The notes beneath the pieces are model-generated. The model searched no databases. It was not told where the DNA came from and saw only the letters and a list, made by a program, of their open reading frames with translations. A stretch of 46,315 nt of DNA from Bacteroidota bacterium. Its GTDB lineage: Bacteria > Bacteroidota > Bacteroidia > UKL13-3. A program made the translations under genes and the position numbers. Below, one piece after another: positions 24,040-34,131 of the stretch. How positions within the stretch are numbered: the stretch's first letter is position 1; every line of letters begins with the position of its first letter. The stretch is taken from NCBI GenBank assembly GCA_947457395.1, contig CANGVA010000017.1:1-46315 (forward strand), given 5' to 3'.

Positions 24040-25164
24040 TTACCTGCTACATACTTGCCTGTAGCATTCCTCATACAAAGGAACAATTTTATCAATATCA
24101 AATAACAATGCCCTTTGCTTAGCGTGTTGTTTAAATTCTTTTAAACGCTGCTCATCAGATAAAATATAAATACTTTTCTCTGCCATAGCTTTCACATCAC
24201 CCACGTTGCACAGATAGCCGGTTTTACCATCTACATTTAACTCCGGTATACCACCTGCATTGCTTGATACAACAGGCACTTCGCAAGCCATTGCTTCTAA
24301 TGCAGCTAGTCCGAAACTTTCTGTTTCAGATGGCATTAAAAACAAATCGCAAATGGAAAGAATTTCTTCAATGGCATCCTGCTTGCCCAAAAAGGAAACC
24401 TTTTCGCAAATATCCAGTTCCCTGCATAGCTGCTCTATATTATACCTCTCCGGACCATCACCTACCAGCAACAAACGCGCATTTATCTGTTGAAGCACCA
24501 GACTAAATATTTTTAATACATCTTCTACCCTTTTTACTTTTCTGAAGTTAGATGTGTGAACCAGCAGTTTCTCTCCTGCAGGTGTGACCGCCTTTCTAAA
24601 ATGCTCTCTGGGCTGCTTACTAAATCTTTTAATATCTATAAAGTTGGGTATAACCCGTATTTCTTTATTTACATGAAAAAATGCATAGGTATCTTTCTTT
24701 AGAGAGTCGGAAACAGATGTAATAGCATCTGACTCATTCAGTGAGTAGCTTACTACTGATTCTAAGGCCTTATCCTTACCAACCAAGGTTATATCTGTTC
24801 CGTGCAAAGTGGTGATAACCGGAATATGAATCCCCTCTTTGGCCAATATATTTTTGGCCATCACTGCAGCCGCTGCATGTGGTATGGCATAATGCACGTG
24901 TAAAATATCCAGCTTTTCAAATTTTACTACATCTACCAGGCGGCTGGTAAGAGTTGATTCATAAGGGGGGAAATCAAACAAGGGATAACTGCTTACATAT
25001 ACCTCATGATAAAAAATGTTTTCTGCAAAAAAATCTAAGCGTGCGGGCTGCTTATATGAAATAAAATGCACCTGATGACCTCTTTGTGCAAGCGCCTTGC
25101 CAAGCTCGGTAGCTACTACACCACTGCCACCATAGGTGGGATAACAAACAATTCCAATTTTCAT
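24040..25164 (-). CDS. bshA: N-acetyl-alpha-D-glucosaminyl L-malate synthase BshA
   Basis: 374 residues from the ATG at 25164; an upstream in-frame Met at 25200 would add a non-conserved 12 residues. The N-terminus MKIGIVCYPTYGGSGVVATELGKALAQRGH and the HVHYAIPHAAAAV segment are typical of BshA. The C-terminal GT4 motif is PSETESFGLAALEAMACEVPVVSSNAGGIPE. The enzyme joins UDP-GlcNAc and L-malate in the first step of bacillithiol synthesis, the low-molecular-weight thiol of Bacillota and many Bacteroidota. No bshB or bshC is in the window, so those steps must be encoded elsewhere. Confidence 0.93.
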   Translation of the reverse strand: MKIGIVCYPTYGGSGVVATELGKALAQRGHQVHFISYKQPARLDFFAENIFYHEVYVSSYPLFDFPPYESTLTSRLVDVVKFEKLDILHVHYAIPHAAAAVMAKNILAKEGIHIPVITTLHGTDITLVGKDKALESVVSYSLNESDAITSVSDSLKKDTYAFFHVNKEIRVIPNFIDIKRFSKQPREHFRKAVTPAGEKLLVHTSNFRKVKRVEDVLKIFSLVLQQINARLLLVGDGPERYNIEQLCRELDICEKVSFLGKQDAIEEILSICDLFLMPSETESFGLAALEAMACEVPVVSSNAGGIPELNVDGKTGYLCNVGDVKAMAEKSIYILSDEQRLKEFKQHAKQRALLFDIDKIVPLYEECYRQVCSR

Positions 25165-25239
25165 AAATAGTAAACCTGTGGGTTTATAAATAAACTTCAA
25201 AGTTGCAGATTATGTTTGAAATGCAAGGCAGGGCATGCA

Positions 25240-28155
25240 TTATTTTCCGCTTTTTCTAAGCGTTTCATATACCACATCCATTATTCTGGTACGTATGTTC
25301 AAATCAACCAGCTTTTTATTATCCGCACTTGGATGCACACGATTACTTAAAAAAACATAAACCAGTCCGAACTTGGGATCAGCCCATGCACAGGTTCCTG
25401 TAAAACCGGTATGACCAAAAGCAAGCGGAGAAGCCATGCGGCTTGTTGGCGAAGCCTTTTTGGTATCGGTTTCAGGCTTATCAAAACCTAAACCCCTGCG
25501 ACTTGTCTTACCATGTTTTTTAGTAAATTCCTTTACCGTACTTTCCTTCATCAATCGCTTGCCACCATATTCTCCCCCGTTTAGCAACATCTGCATCATT
25601 ACTGCCACATCATTGGCACTACCAAACAATCCCGCATGTCCGCTAATTCCGCCAAGCATGGCGGCTGTTGGATCGTGAACGGTTCCATTAAGCAGCTGTT
25701 TTCTAAATACAGAATCCCACTCGGTAGGCACTATCCAGTCGCGGTTTAAATGTTTAAGCGGATTAAAGTGCAAGACGGAAAGGTTAAGTGGTTTATAAAT
25801 TTGCTCACTCAAATATGTTTCAAAAGATTGACCGCTTATACGCTCAACTACTTTGCGCAATAAAATAAAACCAATATCAGAATATACATACTCAGGATGC
25901 TGCTTTACCTCTGTATCTATAATCTGCTGCCACAACCACGGTTCGTAATCCTTATGCAAATATAAACCATAAGCAACCGGGATGGTATAGTTTGAATCCT
26001 GCTGATTGGCATATAAAACCGGATTGAGGCTTCCATTTACCAGTGTTTTCTTATAAAACGGAACAAAGGGTACTAATCCGGCCTGGTGCAGCAATACATC
26101 ATGCAGAGAAAGATGTTCTTTATTTGAACCTTTTAACTCAGGCAGGTAATCACCCAAATGAGCATCGATTTTTATTTTCTTTTCATCATACAACTTCATC
26201 ACTGCAACCGTGGTTGCCAGTATTTTGGTGAGTGAAGCAAGATCATAGGCATGGTAATTTTTTACTACCTGAATTTTATCATAGGTATGATGACCGAATG
26301 ATTTTTGATACATCACCTTTCCGTCTTTTGCAACCAGTATTTGACAGCCGGGTGTGGCTCCGCTACTGATGGCCTGCATGGCAATTGAATCAATGATATT
26401 TAGTGGTGTATGGTCTATGCCTATTTCTTCCGGAAACACATACTCAAATCTATCCAGTGCATTGGTTTTCTCACCGCTGCCCAACAAAAAGTTTTCATTA
26501 ACCGTAACCGGCATTACACCACCTGCTTTTACTGCACCAAATAAAATTTGTGCAGAGAGCTGGTTATATTCATCCAGATCCTCATAAGCAACAATAGCAT
26601 TGCGTATGCCATTGAATTGCCTGAGTATATATGGATTTCCGTGACAAATAAAGATTACCTTCTTACCGGATGAGAGTAACCTGTTTCCAAATTCAATTTG
26701 TGCCGGTGTAAGGCCTAGTTTTTTGCTTACAAAGCGGCTGGTATTTTGTAAAGAAACGATGAGCAGGTTATAAGAATTGAGCACTGAAAAAAGGCTATCG
26801 TAATACGGCTGCATCTCTGCTTTATCAATACTGTAATAATCGGCCCGGATGTAGTTGGTACACATTTCCTGAAAGGATGTAAAGCCTGATGAACCCAGTG
26901 ACACAACAGCAATTTGGTATAACTCCGGATTTCGAACAGGAATAATTTTATCCTCATCCTTGGCCACCACCACCCCTTGCTTAATAACCTTTTTGGTCAT
27001 CAGGTAGGTTTCGCAGCAGTTTAAATCAGTTGTAAGATTTTCTAGATTAACAGGCGCATACTGGTTAAGCCCCAGCCAGTATTTGGCAACCAATATTTTT
27101 TTGCAACTCTTCTCAATTTGTTCCCAAGTTATTTCACCTTTGTTAATGTATTCCTTCATACGCATGATAGCCATGGGAACATCCTCAACAAACAGCAACA
27201 CATCATTGCCTGCCGCAAAAGCTTTTGCTGCTACCTCTCCGGGTCCATAAAAATCAGCAACACCTTTCATATTCAATGCATCAGTAATGACCAATCCATC
27301 AAAGCCCAATTCATTCCGCAACAATCCGGTGATAACAGGTTTTGAAACGGATGTAGGCGTGTTGGTTGTATCAATAGCAGGTACATTGAGATGAGCCACC
27401 ATTACACTCATTACATTGGCAGCAATTAATTCCCTGAATGGATATAACTCGAGTGAGTCAAGCCTTTTTCTGTCGCCTTTTATTACCGGCAATCCATAAT
27501 GGCTATCTGTTTCGGTATCACCATGCCCGGGGAAATGTTTAGCCGATGCAATAATTTTTTCATCCTGCATACCTCTTGCGTATTGCATGCCCAGGCGGGC
27601 TGCCCATTGCCTGTGCTCTCCAAAAGAGCGATCGTTTATTACCGGATTATTCGGATTGTTATTTACATCAATATCAGGAGCAAAGTTCCAGTGGATACCC
27701 ATGCGTTTGCATTGCCTGCCAATAACCCTGCCCATGTCATACATGAGTTGCTCATCTCTTGCAGCACCAATTACCATTTGCCTTGGAAAAACAGGAGTAC
27801 TATCGAGCCTCATAGATAAGCCCCACTCTCCATCAATACCAATAATAAGTGGCACTTTGGCTAGTGCCTGATATTGGTTGGTAAGAGCAGCCTGCTTATG
27901 TGGCGAGCCTTTAAAAAAGATAATACCACCTACTTTCAATTCACGTACATGGCACTCCACATCACGTATATGAACAGAATCGCGGTTACTAAATGCAGCA
28001 ATCATGATGAGTTGGGCAATACGCTCGTCTTCTGACAAGGCCGCATAAACCGAATCTGCCCATGCATTGGGCTTGCCCCATTTGATATAATCTGACTGGG
28101 CAGATACACAAACTGAGATAAAGATAGAAACGGTTAACAGAAAGCGGTAAATCAT
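25240..28155 (-). CDS. Glycoside hydrolase family 3 (NagZ-like) fused to a serine beta-lactamase-like domain
   Basis: About 970 residues with a signal peptide (MIYRFLLTVSIFISVCVSAQ), chosen from the ATG at 28155; an in-frame ATG at 28173 adds six residues. Residues ~20-365 are a GH3 N-terminal domain with the NagZ motif KHFPGHGDTETDSH. A GH3 C-terminal-like domain follows to about residue 580. The last ~390 residues are a beta-lactamase/transpeptidase-like domain with SLTK (nucleophile Ser) in YDLASLTKILATT, a YSD motif (YVYSDIGF) and FGHTGFTG near the end. The probable role is removal of GlcNAc from muropeptides or glycans plus amide/ester hydrolysis in the periplasm, linked to peptidoglycan turnover. 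The architecture is recurrent in Bacteroidota. Confidence 0.88.
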   Translation of the reverse strand: MIYRFLLTVSIFISVCVSAQSDYIKWGKPNAWADSVYAALSEDERIAQLIMIAAFSNRDSVHIRDVECHVRELKVGGIIFFKGSPHKQAALTNQYQALAKVPLIIGIDGEWGLSMRLDSTPVFPRQMVIGAARDEQLMYDMGRVIGRQCKRMGIHWNFAPDIDVNNNPNNPVINDRSFGEHRQWAARLGMQYARGMQDEKIIASAKHFPGHGDTETDSHYGLPVIKGDRKRLDSLELYPFRELIAANVMSVMVAHLNVPAIDTTNTPTSVSKPVITGLLRNELGFDGLVITDALNMKGVADFYGPGEVAAKAFAAGNDVLLFVEDVPMAIMRMKEYINKGEITWEQIEKSCKKILVAKYWLGLNQYAPVNLENLTTDLNCCETYLMTKKVIKQGVVVAKDEDKIIPVRNPELYQIAVVSLGSSGFTSFQEMCTNYIRADYYSIDKAEMQPYYDSLFSVLNSYNLLIVSLQNTSRFVSKKLGLTPAQIEFGNRLLSSGKKVIFICHGNPYILRQFNGIRNAIVAYEDLDEYNQLSAQILFGAVKAGGVMPVTVNENFLLGSGEKTNALDRFEYVFPEEIGIDHTPLNIIDSIAMQAISSGATPGCQILVAKDGKVMYQKSFGHHTYDKIQVVKNYHAYDLASLTKILATTVAVMKLYDEKKIKIDAHLGDYLPELKGSNKEHLSLHDVLLHQAGLVPFVPFYKKTLVNGSLNPVLYANQQDSNYTIPVAYGLYLHKDYEPWLWQQIIDTEVKQHPEYVYSDIGFILLRKVVERISGQSFETYLSEQIYKPLNLSVLHFNPLKHLNRDWIVPTEWDSVFRKQLLNGTVHDPTAAMLGGISGHAGLFGSANDVAVMMQMLLNGGEYGGKRLMKESTVKEFTKKHGKTSRRGLGFDKPETDTKKASPTSRMASPLAFGHTGFTGTCAWADPKFGLVYVFLSNRVHPSADNKKLVDLNIRTRIMDVVYETLRKSGK

Positions 28156-28288
28156 ATACTTAATCAGTAACAAAAAACGCTATTTAAGCCCGAAATGGCT
28201 AATAGCAGCAACCTGAGTTATATACGTAAATATCAACAAAAAAGGCTAAGCGTTCAAATATTGCTTATTTTGCAGGCAGGGAAAAACC

Positions 28289-30115
28289 ATGTCTGATATC
28301 ATAAAATTACTGCCCGACCATGTGGCCAATCAAATTGCAGCCGGAGAGGTCATTCAACGACCAGCATCTGTTGTAAAGGAATTGCTGGAAAACTGTATTG
28401 ATGCCGGTAGCACTGAAATAAAACTGATGATACGTGAGGGCGGCAAAACCTATATTCAGGTAATGGATAACGGCAAGGGAATGTCTCCAACTGATGCACG
28501 TATGTGCTGGGAAAGACATGCTACGTCTAAAATAGCACAGGCCGAAGATATCTATCAGATTAAAACCATGGGATTTCGTGGAGAGGCATTAGCATCTATT
28601 GCCTCTGTGGCACAAGTTGAACTGAGAACCAGAAGAGCGGTGGATACCGTTGGCACACTCATGGTTATTGAAGGCAGTGAGGTAAAAAAACAAGAGCCCA
28701 CTGCCATAGCAAATGGCACCGCCATCACAGTAAAAAATTTATTTTACAATATTCCTGCCCGAAGAAATTTTCTTAAATCCAATCATGTAGAAACACGGCA
28801 TATCATCGATGAATTTAGCAGGGTTGCGCTTGCTCATCCGCACATTGCACTTAGCATGTATAATAATGATGAGGAAGTGTATATACTCAAAGGCGGAACG
28901 CTGGAGCAGCGCATTGAACAAATGTTTAGCTATCGCACGTTTGAACATCTTTTGCCTGCCGATGAGCAAACCACGATTGTAAACGTGAGTGGATTTATTG
29001 GAAAACCTGAAATATCTCGCAAAACAAGAGGAGAGCAATTCTTTTTTGTAAATGGCAGATTTATTAAAGATGCATACCTGAACCATGCTGTGGTAAATTG
29101 CTATGAAAATCTGATTAGCAAGGAGCAATTCCCATTTTATGTATTGCACATTACTATTGATCCTGCCCAAATTGATGTAAACGTACATCCAACAAAAACA
29201 GAAATTAAGTTTGAAGATGAAAGAGCCATTTATCAAATCATTCGGGCTGTTGTAAAAAAAGCTCTTGGACAACATTACCACGTACCTACATTTGAACCTG
29301 CCAGCGATGATACATTTTTAAACCTTCCGCAAGCACCAGTTAATCAATCTGAGCAGCGTGGTTTCAGCCATGCAACTGCAACCGGCACACGCAATACACA
29401 ATTACTTAATGATAGAGGTAAAGCTGAAAGCAAATCTGTTTCTAAAGACTGGCAGGAGTTGTTTTCTATTATGGATAATAAGGAAACGGTTGGTAAATCA
29501 TCTTTTACCACGCATCAAAAAGAACATCAATTGCAAGTAACTACTAATGCTCCGTTTTCCTCCAATATATTTCAGCTACACAACAGCCTTATTTTTTCTC
29601 AGATTAAAACAGGGGTAATGATTATTGACCAGAAGGCAGCCCATGAAAGGGTATTGTATGAAAAATATTTACGTGCACTTGCCAGCCACCCCATTGTGAG
29701 CCAACAAAAATTATTTCCCAAAAGTGTAAGCTTTTCACCGGCAGATGCGCAATTACTTAATGAAATGATGCATGATATGCGTGCACTGGGTTTTGATATT
29801 AATGAGCTTGGCGGCAACACATTCGCGGTTAATGGTGTGCCTGCTGAGTTGAGCAATCATCATGAAATGGTTTTACTGGCAGAGATGTTGGAAAATTACA
29901 AACAACAATCCTTTGCAACCCTTAACAAACATGAGCGTCTTGCCCGCTCTCTGGCACAGAAGGCAGCAATAAACCAAGGTACCAAACTAACCTTGGATGA
30001 GATGAAAAACTTAATTGACGAATTGTTTGCCTGCGCACAACCCAATTTTGCCCCTGACGGGCGGGCTTGTATAGTAACAATGAAGAATGAAGACTTATTT
30101 GCTATGTTTAAATGA
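28289..30115 (+). CDS. mutL: DNA mismatch repair protein MutL
   Basis: A protein of 608 residues. The N-terminal GHKL ATPase has all motifs: ELLENCIDAG (Glu and Asn at 31-35), DNGKGM (60-65), GFRGEAL (95-101) and NLFYNIPARRNF. A transducer domain follows with NVHPTKTEIKF, then a disordered linker (about 330-410) and a C-terminal dimerisation domain. The C-terminal domain has DQKAAHERVLYE near residue 447, close to the endonuclease motif DQHAx2Ex4E with Lys for His, but the usual CPHGRP motif near the C-terminus reads APDGRA. Nicking activity is therefore uncertain. It relays mismatch recognition by MutS to excision. Confidence 0.95.
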   Translation: MSDIIKLLPDHVANQIAAGEVIQRPASVVKELLENCIDAGSTEIKLMIREGGKTYIQVMDNGKGMSPTDARMCWERHATSKIAQAEDIYQIKTMGFRGEALASIASVAQVELRTRRAVDTVGTLMVIEGSEVKKQEPTAIANGTAITVKNLFYNIPARRNFLKSNHVETRHIIDEFSRVALAHPHIALSMYNNDEEVYILKGGTLEQRIEQMFSYRTFEHLLPADEQTTIVNVSGFIGKPEISRKTRGEQFFFVNGRFIKDAYLNHAVVNCYENLISKEQFPFYVLHITIDPAQIDVNVHPTKTEIKFEDERAIYQIIRAVVKKALGQHYHVPTFEPASDDTFLNLPQAPVNQSEQRGFSHATATGTRNTQLLNDRGKAESKSVSKDWQELFSIMDNKETVGKSSFTTHQKEHQLQVTTNAPFSSNIFQLHNSLIFSQIKTGVMIIDQKAAHERVLYEKYLRALASHPIVSQQKLFPKSVSFSPADAQLLNEMMHDMRALGFDINELGGNTFAVNGVPAELSNHHEMVLLAEMLENYKQQSFATLNKHERLARSLAQKAAINQGTKLTLDEMKNLIDELFACAQPNFAPDGRACIVTMKNEDLFAMFK

Positions 30116-30118
30116 GCA

Positions 30119-30349
30119 TTAAGCCAAAATAACCACTTTATTTTTAAGCACCTCTACTACACCACCGGTTATTTCAAACTGCTCGTTTCCGCTTTTGGTT
30201 TGCACATTCACCTTACCCTTGTCTAAACTTGAAACAAGAGCAGCATGATTATTCAGTATCTGAAACCTGCCTTTACTGCCGGGAACGGTTACACTTTCTA
30301 CGTCTCCGGAAAACAAGGTTTTATCGGGTGTTAAAATTTCAAGTTGCAT
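30119..30349 (-). CDS. atpC: F0F1 ATP synthase subunit epsilon (short form)
   Basis: A protein of 76 residues comprising only the N-terminal beta-sandwich domain (MQLEILTPDKTLFSGDVESVTVPGSKG, then FQILNNHAALVSSL). The C-terminal helical hairpin found in ~135-residue epsilon subunits, which inhibits ATP hydrolysis, is absent; the stop codon follows the NKVVILA strand directly. Short forms occur in other Bacteroidota. It follows atpD by 10 bp in a two-gene operon. Its product sits in the central stalk of the F1 part at the inner membrane. Confidence 0.93.
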   Translation of the reverse strand: MQLEILTPDKTLFSGDVESVTVPGSKGRFQILNNHAALVSSLDKGKVNVQTKSGNEQFEITGGVVEVLKNKVVILA

Positions 30350-30359
30350 GTATGTTTAA

Positions 30360-31927
<1,568 letters not shown>

Positions 31928-31942
31928 CCATTTATTTCATCT

Positions 31943-31950
31943 TATTTTTG
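31943..31950 (+). promoter_or_regulatory. Possible -7 box for the DNA glycosylase gene
   Basis: TATTTTTG matches TAnnTTTG and ends 4 bp before the GTG start, which would give a leaderless transcript. No -33 box at the normal distance. Confidence 0.35.
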
Positions 31951-31954
31951 ACAA

Positions 31955-32548
31955 GTGAAAAAACTGGAAACCGATTTTTATCTACGCCCTGATGTTGTGC
32001 AGGTTGCAAAAGATTTATTAGGAAAAATATTGGTCACAAACTTCGGCAACAACCTCACAGCTGTAATGATAACAGAAACAGAAGCATATGCAGGTGCAAC
32101 GGATAGAGCCAGCCATGCTTATGGAAATAAATATACGGCACGCACAGCCCCCATGTTTAAAAATGGCGGTATTGCCTATGTTTACCTGTGCTATGGGATA
32201 CACCATTTATTTAATGTGGTAACCAATACCGAAGGCATACCGCATGCAGTGCTTATAAGGGCAGGCCAGCCATTAGAGGGGCTGGAATTAATGCTGAAAC
32301 GAAGAAACAAACTATCCCTTACTCCGCAACTAACCAACGGCCCCGGCTCTTTAAGTGCTGCCTTGGGCATTACTACCAAGGCTAATGCCAGCAACCTGCG
32401 TAACAATAGCATTTGGATAGCAGAACATCTGAACATCAAAACAACTGATATCACTGCATCTCCGAGGGTTGGCATTGATTATGCAGGAGCGGATGCAAAA
32501 CTGCCTTACCGCTTTAGAATTAAAAACAATCTATTTATCGGTAAATGA
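31955..32548 (+). CDS. DNA-3-methyladenine glycosylase (AAG/MPG family)
   Basis: A protein of 197 residues starting at GTG. Family motifs: RPDVVQVAKDLLGKILV, the catalytic ITETEAYAG (Glu), DRASHAYGNKYTART, YVYLCYGIHHLFNVVT, AVLIRAGQP, and TNGPGSLSAALGI. It excises alkylated purines in base-excision repair in the cytoplasm. It lies alone, divergent from atpD. Length is normal for bacterial members. Confidence 0.95.
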   Translation: MKKLETDFYLRPDVVQVAKDLLGKILVTNFGNNLTAVMITETEAYAGATDRASHAYGNKYTARTAPMFKNGGIAYVYLCYGIHHLFNVVTNTEGIPHAVLIRAGQPLEGLELMLKRRNKLSLTPQLTNGPGSLSAALGITTKANASNLRNNSIWIAEHLNIKTTDITASPRVGIDYAGADAKLPYRFRIKNNLFIGK

Positions 32549-32709
32549 GGTAGAACCTGTTTATCTAGCTCTAGATTGAATATTCAAGCCATTTTGTAAA
32601 TTTTGCAATTCTTTAATATCAAACTAGGGAAATATGCAATAAACAGATGGTGTTTTTGGAAAATCTCGTTATGAATCATATTTTTATAAGTGAAATTTGC
32701 TTAGTAAAT

Positions 32710-33471
32710 ATGAAATCCAAAAGCACCTACCTCTTACAACTATTACTTCTTATTTTGTTTATACTTTCTGCATCCGGCCTGTATGCCCAGTTGAGTATTA
32801 AACTGGCAGATACAGAAATATCGGATAGTGTGCATATAGAAACAACAGACGGTGCACATTACTTTGGGATTTTAACCGGCAAAAATGATTCTGCTATTGC
32901 TTTGCTTGCTGCAAGAAGAACCGACACTTTATTTTTAAAAGTACAACAACTTCACTCCGTAGAAACCATAAAGTCTGTATTGCCGGAACAAGTAAGTGAG
33001 GATGAAGACTCATGGGAAAATTCCAAGAGAAGGCGCGACAGTATAGAAAGCCTAAAAAAAATAGAACCGCTCAAAACAGGCACTAAGGTTGGGCAAGTGC
33101 TTGCCGGAACAGGAGGGCTTATAGCAGGCGCTGTAACTGGTTTCGTAGGCGGTGCTCTAATAGGCTTATCAATAAGTGGTGATGCTGCAGATTTTGGTGC
33201 TTTCTTATTAGGTGCTGGTATAGGAAGTATCGCTGGGGGCACCATGCTGAGTAGCTATTTAATTTATAGTATAGGAAATACGCCTACAGTAAAAGGAAAA
33301 TATTGGCGAACGTATACAGGAGTAGTGATTGGGTGCGCTGTATCTATTATTTTCCCACCGCTGCTATTGGTGGTACCGTCTATGATTGGTGTAAGCTACT
33401 ATAATAAATCCAGATACAAGGTTCCAAATAATATTAAGGCTCCCCAAACCAAGAAGCGTTCAACATGGTAG
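32710..33471 (+). CDS. Secreted or envelope protein with Gly-rich hydrophobic segments, hypothetical
   Basis: About 253 residues from the ATG at 32710, which gives a signal peptide (MKSKSTYLLQLLLLILFILSASGLYAQ); the frame is open 21 codons further up but that part is not signal-like. The N-terminal mature domain (SVHIETTDGAHYFGILTGKNDSAIAL..., TDTLFLKVQQLHSVE) looks like a small beta-domain. A charged linker follows, then two glycine-rich hydrophobic stretches (about GGLIAGAVTGFVGGALIGL and AGIGSIAGGTML) and another near the C-terminus. The glycine spacing resembles glycine-zipper membrane segments. No family is recognised. Confidence 0.65.
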   Translation: MKSKSTYLLQLLLLILFILSASGLYAQLSIKLADTEISDSVHIETTDGAHYFGILTGKNDSAIALLAARRTDTLFLKVQQLHSVETIKSVLPEQVSEDEDSWENSKRRRDSIESLKKIEPLKTGTKVGQVLAGTGGLIAGAVTGFVGGALIGLSISGDAADFGAFLLGAGIGSIAGGTMLSSYLIYSIGNTPTVKGKYWRTYTGVVIGCAVSIIFPPLLLVVPSMIGVSYYNKSRYKVPNNIKAPQTKKRSTW

Positions 33472-33524
33472 ATTGTAACGCTTGGTTATGTGATTAACGA
33501 ACAATGACTGTAGGTCAATACCAA

Positions 33525-34043
33525 TTAATCCTGGACAAAAAGGGCTTTTAATTCTGTGGCTTCTTCTGGTTTCATTTTACCGGCAAGCACCAGCCTGAGT
33601 TGTCTTCTTCTCAGCGCACCTTCAAATCTTTTTACCTCATCCTCAGTTTCCGGTTCAATGGATGGAACTTTAACAGGAGAGCCCTGCCTATCTAGGGCAA
33701 CAAAAGTGTAATAAGCCTCGTTGCTTTTAAACGTTTCGCCACTGGGTATGTTTTCTGCCTGAACTACAATATGCACTTCCATAGAAGAATTAAACGCCCT
33801 GCTAACTTTAGCCTGCAGCGTTACCACATCACCCAGCTTGATGCATTTACCAAAGCTCACATTATCAACCGAAGCAGTTACCACTGTTTTACCAGAATGC
33901 TTTTGAGCGGCAATAGCTGCCACAATATCCATCCAGTGCAGGAGCCTGCCACCCATCAGGTTATTTAATGTATTGGTATCATTTGGTAATACCAGTTCAT
34001 TCATGATGGTATGTGAAGCAGAAGGTTTTTTAACAGTTGTCAT
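33525..34043 (-). CDS. Acyl-CoA thioesterase (hotdog fold)
   Basis: A protein of 172 residues of the YciA/BFIT-type acyl-CoA thioesterase family. Signature segments: ELVLPNDTNTLNNLMGGRLLHWMDIVAAIAAQKHSG (with the conserved Asn and the catalytic-helix Asp), VVTASVDNVSFGKCIKLGD, and VHIVVQAENIPSGE. It hydrolyses acyl-CoA to free acid and CoA in the cytoplasm. It is the only gene between a hypothetical gene and the giant surface protein. The C-terminal tail (RRRQLRLVLAGKMKPEEATELKALF) is helical and variable. Confidence 0.9.
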   Translation of the reverse strand: MTTVKKPSASHTIMNELVLPNDTNTLNNLMGGRLLHWMDIVAAIAAQKHSGKTVVTASVDNVSFGKCIKLGDVVTLQAKVSRAFNSSMEVHIVVQAENIPSGETFKSNEAYYTFVALDRQGSPVKVPSIEPETEDEVKRFEGALRRRQLRLVLAGKMKPEEATELKALFVQD

Positions 34044-34057
34044 GACTAAATTTTTAA

Positions 34058-34065
34058 CAAAGGTA
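34058..34065 (-). promoter_or_regulatory. Possible -7 box for the thioesterase gene
   Basis: Minus strand reads TACCTTTG (TAnnTTTG), 14 bp before the ATG. No clear -33 box. Confidence 0.4.
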
Positions 34066-34081
34066 CATGCAGCAGCTCATA

Positions 34082-34109
34082 TAAAAAAAGCCCCCGCAAT
34101 GCGGGGGCT
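34082..34109 (-). terminator. Terminator of the giant surface protein gene
   Basis: A 9-bp stem AGCCCCCGC / GCGGGGGCT with a 3-base loop (34089-34109). On the minus strand it is followed by seven T. It lies 22 bp after the gene's stop. Confidence 0.9.
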
Positions 34110-34131
34110 TTAAGGTTATAATCCAATCAAC

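Noticed and set aside
28739-29281. Minus-strand 180-codon open frame inside mutL
   Set aside because: Fully antisense to a well-supported mutL and lacking any motif.
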